A DNA stretch of 44,389 nucleotides from Phallusia fumigata (GCA_008931825.1 QXVZ01006299.1:6412-50800); one strand, 5' to 3'; counted from the stretch's first letter, positions 11,964 to 25,400 are shown. Made by a program: numbers and translations. The notes: generated by a model from the sequence alone, not told the origin.

Positions 11964-14900
11964 ATGACCATGGATTGCGCAGTCGTTGAATGTCACCCTG
12001 AAATAACCCAATTCTACGGTTTCTCACCGCCCCCAACCAGTTACCCCGCAGTTGTGTCTTCCCCTGAAGATAGCGACGTGTTCGGAATAAACCAAAGCTG
12101 GTCTCTTAGTGAGGCTGACAGCGTGGACAAACTTTTAGAGGGTATAACTTCAGAACCATCAGTAACCCTGCCTTGCTTGTCAGATGCGTCACTTCAAGAG
12201 TCGCTAGACTACTCACCAGCATCCAGCCACCCTGTTTCCACATATCAGAGCCTAGATTCAACCTTCACCATGAACCGACAATGTAGCCCAGTCATGCCAC
12301 CTCAAGTCTATGACCACGCGTGCCCGCAGAACACAAATTGGATCTTGGAGCAACAAGCGCCACCGTGTGACAGCTCCAGCTGTTCACCAGCCACCAGCGG
12401 AGGGCGATCAGCGATGGATGCAACTCTGGACGAGCTACAGGGACTTTATCAGTGCGAAAACGAAATTCAAACGAGCGAAATTGAAGCAGGAATTCAAAAC
12501 TTTCAAGCTACGGAGTTCGCGCCACCACAGACCTTCTCCTCAGGATTCGAACCCACGACCGAAGGATTATACGAAGAACACGATTTGACCACGACGCAAT
12601 GCTACAGTTACAGTCAACCACCACAATGCAATTTTTCTGTTGCTTTGAAACAGGAGCCTGTTGCCTGCATTGATCCGATGGGATACCGGGATCTCCCAGC
12701 CACTGGTAAGAAGATTATGAATCATTGCTTTAAAGATCACTGCCAAAATCGTAAACCAGATCAATCCAAAGTCAGGTTATTTTGAGTGAGTTTTTCGGGT
12801 TAGTCTGGTATTACCGGAACCAAACTTGCCCCGCTGCCAATCGAATTAGATTTGATTCACTTCGGTTGCCGAAAATGTAAACATTATAAGACGTGGGTTA
12901 TTTTTGCAGGCAGTAGTCGCTGCTGCAGTTGACTGCAATGACAGTCATGGCAAATGAATCATCCGTTTACCGCCTAACGCCATACGGTGACTTATATTTA
13001 CCGCCATACTTTGACTGTTGCTCTTACTGTAAAACATGGTTTGTTAAGATTTCAATGAGCAGTGGCACGCTTTCTTCATAGCAGCGACTTATATTGATCA
13101 CCTTTGCCTTTAAACAAAAATTCATTTTATAAAATGCCAATCTTGTTAACCAGTGTTAAAACAGAACCCAATGCAAAATTCATAACCGTTTGGTTGCAAT
13201 TTGGAAACAATTGTACCTCTTGTACTAATGCCACATTAACATGTAACACTTTTATTAAACACATGATATACCTAATATGTTTGTCCTCAATAGGCGATTA
13301 CGGCCAGCTCATGGCCAACCCTCCGCGCCGACGATGCAGCCTTACTCCACAGCAAGCTCTACCACACCGAAACTCATTCGGCCGACAGATGTCGCAAGAG
13401 ACACCGTCACCGACCCGCACCAACTTCACCCTTCAGCAACAACTTTCCTTCTCGGATCCCTCCATTCCCGATTCCTTGCGCCCAGAGGCACCGTCCTACA
13501 GTTTCCTCCCACCCAGATGTTCTTACCCTACTTCTTCAACTGTTGGAAGCGGACTTGTGTACCCTGCTTGCTCAATGCCGGTCAATATCAACCAACCGAG
13601 AGCAGACAGCTTCCGAACGCATGTTACCTATGTACCAAAGCAGCAAACTCCTCTGCCTCCACAGAACTGCGTCTTCGCTTCAACCGCCGCCCCCTTCTTC
13701 AAGCAAAATCCTGCCACCTTTGTCCAGGTAAGGTTTTTACATATATTTAGAGAAGCAATACCGCTTTTGCTATGAACTGAAAGGAAGGTTTGTTTTAAAT
13801 TAACGCGTTCCTCCGTCAAGACATACAAAATGTTACTTAAGCAGGCTTTTTTGGTATTTTATCAGTGTTACATGAAACAAACAACACAAAAATACACTAG
13901 TTTAATTGAAATACGACGTGATTGCGTATGTGATGTCTTCCACAATTAATTCAAAGCATTTGGTTAATGACAAAGCAAGCACGCAAAAAGCAAATTAAAA
14001 CCAAAATTGTGTGGCATACAAAAAAGAAACAGACAAAGTTCAGTCAATTTAAGTGAACGCTCTTATATAACTCTGCATCGCTACACGCAAAGGCTGCTGG
14101 CAAAGCGCACGAAAATAACATGAAAGGAACAAAAACTTACACCGCGCAATTGCAACGGCGAGGGAAATAGTGGGGCATGTTTGTGTGGACAACACTGCTC
14201 CCGTGCACGTCTTACTGGAATTGTTTATGTCGTGCAAACTTGCTGTCCGGTCCACTTGATATACTGGCCAAGCAACGTCTCGGCGACGTCGGCTTTTGCG
14301 CGCAGAACCGCCCGGGGCTAGCCGGCGACCGTGCAGCCCTTCACAGCCATTTTCGGATTCCTCTCAAAGTGAATTTCATCTTCTGATCGCTATCACGAAG
14401 CGTTGGAACAAAATAGGCAGATGGCAGGCATGGTTTTGACCTCATTGCAGAATATACTTACACCAGCCTCAGGTTTTCGGTATTAAAACGGCTTTGTGGC
14501 GGGCAATTGTGTCGCGAAGAACCGCCGGTTGGCTTTCCGTGACGCCGTTGCCGATGCCCACACCCTTTTTCTCCCCCATAATGATCGCGCAGTTAGTTGA
14601 ACTGCCCATGCGGAAGCAGAATCATTTGACAAAGGAGAGTTTAGCACTGCAGATCGACTGCCAAGTCGCGACAAAAGGAAAGGTTTGTTTGTGTCACATA
14701 TAAGCATGAATTTAGACTAGACCTAAAAACAGTCAGTCCTAAAAAAAGACTAGACCTAAAAAAACAGTTAGACTAGACCTAAAAACAAAAGACAACCCTA
14801 GCAAATCAGGGTTTTGTTTGTTATTGATAAACAACATAAATCTGTTTGTAAGAAACGCGCAAAGTTTTTTTAAAATGAGAAAATTTAAATTGAAGGTTTT

Positions 14901-17900
14901 TTGATCTATTCTAACGAGAAGTTTTATTTATAGTTTGGGCATTATCTAGTAGGCAGGGGCGTAAACTCGGCAATCTGTTAGGCGAGAAAAACATGCTGAT
15001 TGTCCGGGTATTGAAGTACTTCATTTGCCCCACTAGCAGAGCGATAACAGAAACATGAGCCGTCTGGACTTTACGCTTCAGCTCAGCAACCGGGGGCCAG
15101 GGGGTTTATTGGGGAGTTCCCCACAGCCCCATGATGTCCTAGCAGCTCTCAGAGGTGCGCAAGATTTACCGAGACTCTCGGAGTCGATATTGGATGGCCA
15201 GGGCCTGGACACTGATCAAAGATCTTCATCGTCATCTTCGCTCATCGGATTTGACGATGGTGACGTCACTGAGATGCACGAGACCTTGCTCGATAGGGGA
15301 CTTATCGCTCATCCGCTGAGGGAAAAGATTGAAATGTACGAACAGTCGTCTGAGCGAAAAAGTCCCATTGAAATTCACTCGCTTACCACTTCAGGCGGAG
15401 GATTAAAAATGTCAGGAAATTTAGCGCCATCCAACGGTTATACACGCAAGTGGCACCGCAACGCCCAGGACGTCAGTCTCGCAGCAGTCCTCTCACCGAC
15501 TACGTCACAATGGCTTAACCCAGGAATGACGTTATCAAACTCGCACAAGTCCTCCCCGGAGCCAACAGCATCATCGCCAAGCGAGCTGGGACTTTTGGAC
15601 GAGCGAAACACGTCTACATCTTTCAATCGGTCCAACTTAGGGGGTTACGTGGGTACACCCCCGACTTCACCCATCGACTTAGTGGGATTTCGAGTCCCCG
15701 AATCCCGCTTGAGCGAAGACTTTGACTTTATGACGGAAATGAAGGCAAAACATAAAACGTTTATTTCGCAACAGCAGAGTTGGTCGGAAAACACTCGGCG
15801 GCGGTACGTGTCATTCGACCCCGTCTTTAGTTCACCGTTTGACCTTAACCCCAGGCCACGAAGCGGGGTCAACGACATTGAGTACCCCGGTGGCGATTCA
15901 ATCCAAAGCTTCAACGACGACCCCTTAAAGTTCGTAACTGTGGACCGGTCTGCCAATGCTTTACACCCCGACTGCAAGATAAATCTCCTCAACGGCGAGT
16001 TTGACGAATCCCCCGCATCTACCTCACAATCTATGCACTTCAACAACCACTCTTCACGACCAAGCAACGCACATTCCCCACCCTTGCTACTGCCAAACCT
16101 CTTTCAGCTTCCGCAAACCCAACACAGTCACCACGATAGCTCCGTGAACAAGCGAAGACGTGTATCGCTACCAGTCGGTCAGCCAGTGCAGATCAGCCAT
16201 CATGGCTATCCTCACCAACACTTGAACACGCACCTTGATAATGACAACAATGGAAACAGCAACAAGATTGACGTAAAAATCGAGTATTTTTCGCCCGACG
16301 ACGTGCGTCTAAACCGAGTGCAATTCCCTCCCCCATCGCATTCTAGTCCCCAGCATCAGGTATACTTTAATAAGGTTGTAGCAGGCAGGACAAAAGGGTC
16401 AAAATGAAACATACCTATACGACTAAAGGCATGTACGAAATCATCCAACGGGTTTCAGGTCACTTGAGTACGGCCGACCATCAATGTGTTTTTAATATCG
16501 TTCAATCTATTTTAAACCTCAACATATAATTGTGCGCGAAATTTTATACAGTTTGCAAACAAACGTTTTACATATTTTAGACAATGTTCTGAAAACCTCC
16601 CCGTCAAATGCATTTAGGCTTATTGGAAGAACGCTAAAAGTATGCATAGCCGTGCATATAACGTGTTCTATTGTTGTGCGTGAAACAATTTGGGCAATTC
16701 GTGACCTCGCTGCACGTTCGATGACTCAAGGCAAGTGGCATTAAGTGAGACGCCATGTACGTGTTTCAGACAATACTCAATTTAGCAAAGGGGCAAACAC
16801 GAATACTCGGTGTCAAAATGTCACATAACAAACATGCGTCACAGCCAGTAACACATCGCAGCGTTGCACCAGAAAACAAATTTTCCACAGGAGGCCCGGG
16901 AACGCCACCAGGTACCACACTCGCCGGCAGGTGTTACAGCCGCTGAGAGAAACGGACAAACGCCTTCAAAAGGTTGTACTACCAAGAACCGCCATGCCAG
17001 GCGATCGCCCCAGGGCTTGAAACCGGGCTCCAACCAGAACGATCATTTTGCTCGCCGTACGTGATAATCAGACACGAAACGACCGTGTTGTAACGCCGCA
17101 GCGCCGCATCGAATAGTCGCCTTGTCTTTCAAAGCGTCGCGAGGTGTAATTCCACCAGAATCCGTTGTTAAATGGCGCGTGAGATTATCCGCCGCGTTCA
17201 TTGAACACGAAATGTTTCACCGTGATTGCGCCGCGCGGTTTAAGGGGCGGTTTTACACGTCACGTCGTCAACAAACAACCTCATACCTCAATGTTTGTTG
17301 CGATATCGGATCCGGATCTCCTTGCGCATTACGTCACGTTCACAGAATCAAAGCGGACCAGCGCCATTTTCCCTGTGGCAATTGTGTGAACAGATACACT
17401 TGGGCAAAATGTAAATTTAAACCAAACTAACAACTTGCAATTTAAATTTGCATGCACAAATAGAAAATAGGGCAAAATTTGATAGGACATGAAAAGTTTG
17501 TTGGGGTTAGCCTAAACACATTTAACCGAATAATTTAGAACTGACACAGAGAGGTGATCTACTTTTGGTTTAAAAACAAATCAAATTTTCCATCGGTAAG
17601 CAAAGTTTAAGTGAGAAAAATAATGCAGTACAAAATTGTGACCCAAAAACAAAACAAAACAGGGACAACTGTCTTTCCATAAACCAAAGAAATCTATTTT
17701 TTTTAAACCAAAAATATTTTTGTAACTTTACATTGCTAATGAATTTTTGCAAAACTAACATTTTTTCTGTATTTTACAGGGTCGCTCCAAGACCCCTCAA
17801 TCCACCCCAAACATCGGCCCATCGACCTCACACGCCCCTACTCACCCCTCTGTGTCACCCCTAAGCCAGGGGTCCTACGGGGGCTTCGGGGAGGGAACAT

Positions 17901-18243
17901 GTGCAGTTTGCGGCGACAAAGCGAGATGGCAACATTACGGAGTCTTAGCTTGCGAAGGCTGCAAAGGTTTCTTCAAGGTACGTCAGCGGTCGGGTAAATT
18001 GCTTTCTTGACGTAAATTACAAGGCAGGTGCGGCCACATCCGACTGTGATTTTAATGTGGATGTAAGATCTTGCAAAACACGAGTTTTAGGTGTTTGTGT
18101 TGCTTTTTCACAGCGCTCGGTGCAGAAGGACGCAAAGTACGTGTGTCTTGGAAACAAGACCTGCCCGATCGACAAGAAAACAAGGACACACTGCCCGTAT
18201 TGCCGATACCAGAAGTGCATCTCAGTGGGAATGATCAAAAACG
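11964..18243 (+). CDS. NR4A: NR4A-family orphan nuclear receptor, A/B region and DNA-binding domain (3' part missing)
   Basis: NR4A receptors (Nur77/Nurr1/NOR1, fly HR38) are inducible transcription factors that bind AAAGGTCA elements in the nucleus. Coding exons: 11964-12705 (start chosen at the first ATG after the acceptor at 11931; [11 protein letters not shown]), 13294-13727, optional 15037-16359, 17780-17977 and 18114-18243. All have GT/AG borders and matching phases. The last two exons encode a full two-finger domain. Finger 1 is [18 protein letters not shown] with P-box [10 protein letters not shown]; finger 2 has C-x5-C-x9-C-x2-C and ends [14 protein letters not shown]. The exon break after the second finger matches vertebrate NR4A. 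The N-terminus is Ser/Pro/Gln-rich and disordered, with a sumoylation-like LKQEP. The phase-1 donor at 18244 requires further exons, but no ligand-binding domain is visible before 22.4 kb. The N at 20398 is the probable site of loss. Confidence 0.9.
14713..14793. repeat. Short tandem repeat in NR4A intron
   Basis: Three imperfect units of GACTAGACCTAAAAACAG type occur in a row, separated by A-rich spacers. No function is apparent. Confidence 0.8.
15037..16359 (+). CDS. NR4A: Large in-frame exon of NR4A A/B region (cassette or alternative first exon)
   Basis: A single open frame of 441 codons lies between an acceptor (GCCCCACTAG at 15036, or CAG 3 nt later) and a donor (CAGCATCAG/GTATAC at 16360). 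It is phase 0 on both sides. The exons before (13727) and after (17780) are also phase 0, so it can be included or skipped without a frame change. An internal ATG at 15055 could start a separate isoform. The product is low-complexity and rich in Ser, Pro, His and Asn. It contains proline-directed phosphorylation-like motifs (TPPTSPID), a basic KRRR cluster and a sumoylation-type VKIE. No folded domain is recognised. Coding quality is clear from length and composition; its place in NR4A is inferred from phase and position. Confidence 0.75.
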
Positions 18244-21200
18244 GTGAGTTCGACACCGAAATTTGAACAGGCTTCAAACAGAAAAAAATGCAATTTTTTG
18301 TCCAAAAAATCAAAGGCCACACTTCACTGACCAGTTCGAAAATCCGCTCAAAGTTTAAAGCTTGAATCAAACCAACGTACTTGAAATGTGTAATCTGCCC
18401 CCGAAAAGTACAATTTCCGACCAGCTTAGGGAGAAATATTCACATTCATTTTATTCCGTTTGCCAACTGATTATTATCGCGCCTGAATCGATGCGATAAT
18501 CGCAATCGTCGTCACTCCGGTTTGGTACCGCCCTTCCTGCCCAACGAGGTTTTGCTAATACCAGCAATGTAACCGCGTCCGCAAGGTCTTGCTGCCAAAC
18601 GCCGTTTTCTTGTTAAACTTGTTCCTGAATGATTCTTGAATGCAAATTTCAATGAATGCAAACATGCGGTCATTTCGGACACTAAGAAATGTCCATGTCA
18701 ACATTTGCAGTCGAGCACGCTTAAAGCTGGTTTTCAAACGAGATTCTTGCATTGAACCGTTACAATGCTTTTAAAAAATCAGGAAACAATGCATTCCTAA
18801 AAGCAATTTATTTTACTTGTTTATATGCCTGCAATAATCCCGATTCTAACGTGTATTTTGCCGTTTTTAAAACACTGTCGCGGTTGGATGCACGAAGCTC
18901 GTTAGTAACTTGCTTTAGAAGTGCAAACATTTGCATAGTTGGGCACTAATCTCCACTACAATAAACATTGCCGTGATTTTTCAATCAAATATCGTGCAAC
19001 AGACTTGACAATCCAAAATCTATTTCGGAGGTTTTAATAATGTACTATTAACACCAAAAAAAGTCAAAAAATCAAGAGTAGTTTTTGCATGTACTTAATA
19101 ACACGTCTGGGCTTTCTTTAAAATTAAGTTTATCCGATGTGACAGGTGCCTACATGTATCACACTATTCAGAAAATTCGTGCACCAACTATCGATTAAAA
19201 GCGACTTTCTTCACAACACGCAACAACTTGCCAGTTAAAAATAAACTCGGGCAACTATTTTGCGCCGGTTTAACCGAATTTTACGCGGGTTGACTCATCG
19301 AGCAGCGTGTAAGCACGCTCGCTATGCTTGAAATCACACACGCAAGGTCAAAATCCGAGCGCTCATGCGGTCTATCGTGGAGAAGGGGCCCATTGTGACG
19401 AAACAGTTGGAGGCAGAATTGCGCTCCATTACAGCGTAAAGTTACACTTTATAGTTTATAGTTTCGGTCCAAAGAATGTTTGGTGCAGAGGTACGGCGAT
19501 TTTTTTAGGAGAAAAGTGCTGCCCGACTATACAAGGAGCGAGTTTGACAGCTGAAGGCTACAATTAGTGTTGGGAAACTGTTGGCGGAAAATATAAAGTG
19601 CCCAAAGCGTACAATTTTTTTCAAAGATAAAACCAAAATGTTTGAGGAAGAAAAAATGCGTGGTTGGATAATCGTTTTTTTCGCGGGCTGGTTTTATATT
19701 TCCCTCTGCGAAACCGCATGTTCTTTTAAAAAAATATACTTGTTTAACAAAGAAATCAAAGTTGAATCAAAATAGCCAACAGAGACAGCATGCACAATTC
19801 AGTCTAATGACAAACGTCGAGCGATATTTTTGACATTCAATAACAACTGCTCCTTCAATCGCCACAGATGACCATTAACTAACCAGACAGGTTTTTAGCG
19901 GTGTCTAGGATGCTACAAAACTACGCATTGAGTTGCCGGTGGCGGCTTGAGTCGTGGTGAAAGACAGGGCATACCGCAAAAATGTTACGCCGTCGCCGGG
20001 AATCGGTTTACTGCTGCTAAATCGCGCCCCTGTGCCAGTAAAACAGTAATCGTTGTTGTAGACCTTGGACAACGTGCAATAAACACGTACCTTCGTGCCA
20101 GCGGCCTGTAGATGTGCGTGTGAACCGGTGTTGTGTGGAAATGCCGTTTGGTCACTTGGCAATATAATACCTGTATGACCTGTTTTTGTTTGTATGACGT
20201 TCACGCAAAAATATGACGTGGCGGTCAATGGCCCGACCCCGAGCGACGCAACGAGTTTACCCGGGTTCGTTTTACTTTGTTCCCATACACAGGAGCTTGC
20301 CCTGTTTATTTTACATCCTGATTGAACGCCAAATTAACGGATTAACCTCTTACCCTGTCGGACTTGCAAATATGCGCCTAATGTTGGTCGCCAGCAGNGT
20401 GCACGTCATACAGTCCCAAACTCAACTTTTTTTAGCCCGATTTTCACGCAACAGTAAATATTTGTTTTCCGATGTAAGTTTTTATATGTCATTATGTTTC
20501 TTTGTTACGCAATAAGCCTATTCTCCCGCTTTCCAGCCTTTCGATTTTAAGTTTTTGCTAACGTTCGTATCACCGTTGTTATTCTCTTTTTCCGTTGCTG
20601 TTCGCGAAAAAAAAATTTAAAGTTTCGTTTGAAAGTTTATGAAAGAAAAATTTTATTTTTGCCAAAAATCGCGTCTATATATATGATTTATGTTTTTTTG
20701 TTGCATCACATTTTGCGTTTTGTCTGAAAATTTTTGAATCGGGAAATGTGTTCTTTCACAACCTATTACTTTTCCTGTGGATTTGTCGGTGGACAGGGCG
20801 TCATGCCTCACTGCCTTATCGCGTCACGTGCGTGCGCAGTCAAGCGAAATAAATAGTCGATGCATGAAATATTTGTGCTGTGGTATGCGACATTCGTAAA
20901 CACTAAATACAAAAAAGGAGAAAAACTAGGTAGTCGATTAGATCATATGTTTAACAACAGTGATGATTTTTAAAACCTAAAGCAATGATCAAAAATTACT
21001 CGTTTTGGGCGATTAGTTGGATTTTCATGTACGGGCTTACACTACAGCTCGCTTTGTATAGTCAACTGCAACGAAGATACTTTTAGAGCGGAAAAAAGAA
21101 CGATTATATCGTTTTAGCGAGCCTACCATCAGATCTTCACATATTCTGACAATTTATAAAAAATTCTCTACAACTAATTGTCTTTGAAATGCTTCTTCCC

Positions 21201-22374
21201 GTATTTAGCGTGAAAGGGCGTTAACAAACGACTCAAATTCAAACTAAGTACAAAACGTGATACACCGCGGACAGAGCGGGTAAGGTAAAGGTTAAAGTGT
21301 CAGGTCTGAAGTAGAATTTTTCGTGGTTTGGTGTTTTTGGCCGTGACCGGCTTGCCAAAGTCGGTAAAAATATTGCTGGTTCTGCTTATCGATTAAATGC
21401 AACCACATTACAAGATTGGCTTAGTCTCACTTCGTAAAACAAAATGTGCATACAGGTATCTTCCTTTGTGGACTTACCAGCAGTAGTTATTCCACCCAAA
21501 AATCTCAGTTATGATATTGCGCGTAGCCCAAATTGTCAACTTCTGCGTTTTAAAATATTAATATCCGGCGGTGTGTTCTTGCTACACATACCCAAACCAA
21601 TACCCGTTAAAAACGCGTCAAAAAGTTTCAGGTTGAAAAGACAAGTAATTCTCTGTAAAATTCACTGCTGCCACCATGCGGGTTTAATATAGTCACGTAT
21701 ATCCTCTTGTTGGGGCTGAACACACGACTCCCACCATCAGGCTTCTTGATCTTGTTTCAACTGTATTGTATTTGTGGTAGGCCAAGTTTTTAAAGATGCA
21801 GATAAAAGATTTGAAACGTTCTTTTAACTCAATTAGATTAACAATGTTTGTTAAACCCTAAATTGTATGCAATTTTTAGGACTGTTAACAAATGGAAACT
21901 TAAATGTGGAATCTTAATGAACCAAAGCATGTGAAAAGGTCACACACCGGTTAACCGTTACTGTCATATTTGTAGAATAGTGCTTGTAGCTTTTTTGGGG
22001 AGGATCGTTGTGTGTAAATGGAAAATGAATTTAACGTTACAGCTAGACACGTAACCCGTATATGATGACGAATGCCACTGCCTTTTATTCGGTTTATTGA
22101 CGTCATAGATACCCACCTCGTGATGCTCTGTGTATTTGTTATTTTATGAATGATTCTTTTTAACCCGAGTCAGTCAACTCGCAACCTGATACAATCAACT
22201 GAGATAATGCTGATCAGAATTTCCCCCGCTTCCAGTCCTGAGGGGAAAACCGAATTCATCTTTCAAAGCAATCAGGTTTGAAACCAAGGATTCCTTGGTT
22301 TCCGGTGCTATGTAAAAACGTGGTTAATTGGGACAGCCAATACTAGTCCAAGAGTAAGACAAAAATATCAGAAA
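18244..22374. other. Long stretch without recognisable exons (expected NR4A ligand-binding-domain region)
   Basis: The receptor gene must continue here, yet none of the frames resembles a nuclear-receptor ligand-binding domain or the expected hinge start after the second finger. The region includes the N at 20398, a perfect CRE at 22098-22105 and an NR4A-type AAAGGTCA octamer at 21935-21942. Confidence 0.5.
20398..20398. other. Contig join likely hiding NR4A 3' exons
   Basis: A single N. No shared sequence was spotted between its two flanks, so it more likely marks truly missing sequence than an overlapping haplotype join. Confidence 0.6.
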
Positions 22375-22380
22375 TTTATT
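22375..22380 (-). terminator. Polyadenylation signal of NUP42
   Basis: The minus strand carries AATAAA here, 53 bp after the NUP42 stop codon, a normal spacing for a short 3' UTR. Confidence 0.6.
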
Positions 22381-22432
22381 GCAAATAATATAAATACTGC
22401 TCTCTTAGAAAACAAAATAGGTAGAAGTGGCG

Positions 22433-25400
22433 TCATTTGCACATTTCCTTCGGCGGAGGACGAGTGGGGATTTCCCCCAGGGTGAATCTCTCATTTTCAA
22501 ATTGTTCCAATTCCTCGTCGGTCAAAAGCTCGCGACTTGTGTACTTAGTGTCTTCCGCTTGAGGCGCCACTGAGACAGACGGGGAGTTTTTGAATATATT
22601 CGCTACAGCGATAGCTTGTGGTTCGGCGGGTTTTGGTGTTGGGGCGATTGAACCAGAGGGGTCAAGGTTACTTTTAGGGTCAGGGGTGGGTGTAGGTAAA
22701 TTAGTGGGCAAGGGCTGGGCCCCAGCTTGGACAGGAGAGGATTGTGTAGGAGGTGCAGTTGCCTCCTTTTGCTTGAAATCTGAAAACCAAATAAAGATTT
22801 ATACTACTATTATAACCTTTAAACGTCGCAACATTAGATTTTAAGTTCTGTGAAAAAAATTTTGATGTAGCAGTGTTAATGAGGGTTGCTGCTAGAAAGT
22901 AGAATTAATAAAGTGCACACATGGCAACATTTTTTGACAGTGAACCACAACCAAATTATTTCATTGCATTTTTGTTAACCTTAAAATTAACATATGCACC
23001 CAGCAAAAAAACTGTAAAATACAAGAATTTGCAAGCTTCCATCAAGCTTAAACCCTGCCTTGCAGAGCACAATGTCTATGAAAGAATTGNTCGCCTCTTT
23101 TTGCTTGAAATCTGAAAACCAAATAAAGAGTTATACTACTATTATAACCTTTAAACGTCGCAACATTAGATTTTAAGTTCTGTGAAAAAACTTTTGATGT
23201 AGCAGTGTTAATGAGGGTTGCTGCTAGAAAGTAGAAAGTAGAATTAATAAAGTGCACATATGGCAACATTTTTTGACAGTGAACCACAACCAGATTATTT
23301 CATTGTATTTTTGTTAACCTTAAAATTAACATATGCACCCAGGAAAAAAACTGTAAAATACAAGAATTTGCAGTTTCCATCAAGCTTAAACCCTGCCTTG
23401 CAGAGCACAATGTCTATGAAAGAATTGAAGTGCTTACCTATACCAGGACCATACATTGACATAATTGTCAAACACGATGAAGGATTTGATTCAACAGAGT
23501 TATTCATATCAGATAATATTGATTGTTTTACATCATTCATCATAATAAACAGCTCATCTTTTCTCCTACAAAAACATTTAAAATTCTGCAATGGACTGAA
23601 ATGTAAAGTTTTTTAAACCTGTACTTACTTGCTGTACATCATATCCACTTGTTGAATTAAGTTTTTATAGGTTTCTTCACCATGTAGAAGATACAAAACC
23701 CTTAATTCTTCTGGTTGTATATCAGGAAGACCTACAGTTACAACTATTAGTTGCACATAATCGATTTTGCAGACTATCACTCAGTTTAAGACGACTAATT
23801 GCTCCAAGCATACTTAGTGACAGAGACAGTCAGCCTTAAGACAATTTAGCAAATTGATGCGACTCTTTAGTAAGCCAATTCCAGTCTTTTGAAACTATGA
23901 CTTGGCTTAATAGTAGTGACAACTCTGCCTTTTGATGACCCATCTTAGTGTCAGATTTGGTAAAAACGCTGAGGGGTTGAGACCACAGGGCAAAAACCAC
24001 AACCTTAAGAATACTGCCAACAGTCACGCTCGAAGTCTTTCTACAGCATTCCGTTAAACTTACCTTCAATACATTTCTTTCCCTTGGAATAATAATAACA
24101 AGAATAAGGCCACATTTTTGATTCGACCCAAATTTTCATGTCATCCTGTATTGATTTGATCATTGCTTCATCTTCAGCTTGTCCAGAAGCAAAGTTATTT
24201 TCATTAGGTGCATTTTCCAGTGCACTAAACTTGTTGCTTGACCCCTTGTTCCAGTGAAATCTAAATTATCAAACTAGAGAGGTGGCGTTCTCCATATTTT
24301 CATTCCTCATACACCACCGTCCCAAATTGATATTTTCCATATGTACCATTTCCTTCATTACGTTGGATATATATTCAATGTATGCATAACATTGGGTCCC
24401 AAATTCCTTTGGCATTTTATGACATGGTTGTTTCTGCTGGCATAAACATATGGGTCCCCACACACATGAAGTTTCTAATTAGTAGCGATGTTTTAGGACA
24501 GGGCTTCTCAAACTGTGGGTCGCGAAACATCATGCGTTACTACGTCATTGTCACAAGAAATGATATACGTGCGTACTAAATCGTTTCGGCCGGTTTCGTC
24601 ATCGTTAAGTTGTTATGTCTTTGCCCTGGATAGCTTGGCTATTACTCTGTACTATGCCATTGATATTGTTAAAGTAGTTATGACATCACAAAGAACTGTT
24701 TTCACCTACCATTTTACGTTCCAGTAGGTTCTTGTATATGGTAGCGTAGGTTCTTGTATATGCATTAGTATTACGTAATTCGCTTTGATGTCACAGTACG
24801 GTTTGCCTGACATTTGGTTTCTAGTCACTTGAGATTTGCAATGGGACGTTTATTGTTTAAACATCATTCACGTGTATAGGCTATACCCATCAAGGGGTCA
24901 CGTAGAAATTTCTTTTCTAAAATGGGGTCGCAGAGCAAGAAAGTTTGAGAAGCCCTGNCACTAAACTTGTTGCTTGACCCCTTGTTCCAGTGAAATCTAA
25001 ATTATCAAATAAGTAAAAATAATTATGTTAATTTAGCAAGCAGTTTAAACACTTTTAATTTAGAAGAATTTGAATACTGCTGGCATAGATGTATATTCTT
25101 TAACAAATTTTTTTCATGTTGGGTGGCGAAATAATTAAATTCTAAACAGTCGAGCACATGATTAAATTACACAACAGACACCTGTTGGTTCGTAGCATCA
25201 TTATACTATCTATTATCGGTGCATATAGCACAAAAGACATGTGAAATAGGACTTCCTCCTACGTTGTTTAACAAAATATATTTGCATTGCTCGCCTGTCA
25301 CATGTTTAGTGTAAACAAGCTTTCAGAAAATCCCCTACCGGCTACCCATTTCCCTGAGTGCTAAGTAATCACATAAGAAGCAAATCTTAATTGCCATACA

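Noticed and set aside
13104-13293. Frame extension upstream of the NR4A exon containing [10 protein letters not shown]
   Set aside because: A good acceptor (CCTCAATAG) at 13293 with the correct phase shows the exon starts there; the upstream open stretch is intron.
14177-14707. Overlapping sense and antisense frames of 69-74 codons in the NR4A intron
   Set aside because: GC-rich patch with open frames on both strands, no domain, no phase-compatible splice sites.
17122-17430. 102-codon frame in the NR4A intron before the DBD exon
   Set aside because: No recognisable domain, overlaps another frame, and lacks convincing acceptor/donor; probably chance in a GC-richer stretch.
20213-20515. 100-codon plus-strand frame spanning the N at 20398
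   Set aside because: Crosses an assembly join and shows no similarity to a ligand-binding domain or other family.
21935-21942. AAAGGTCA (NR4A-binding octamer) as an autoregulatory site
   Set aside because: A single octamer in AT-rich DNA is expected by chance and has no supporting context.
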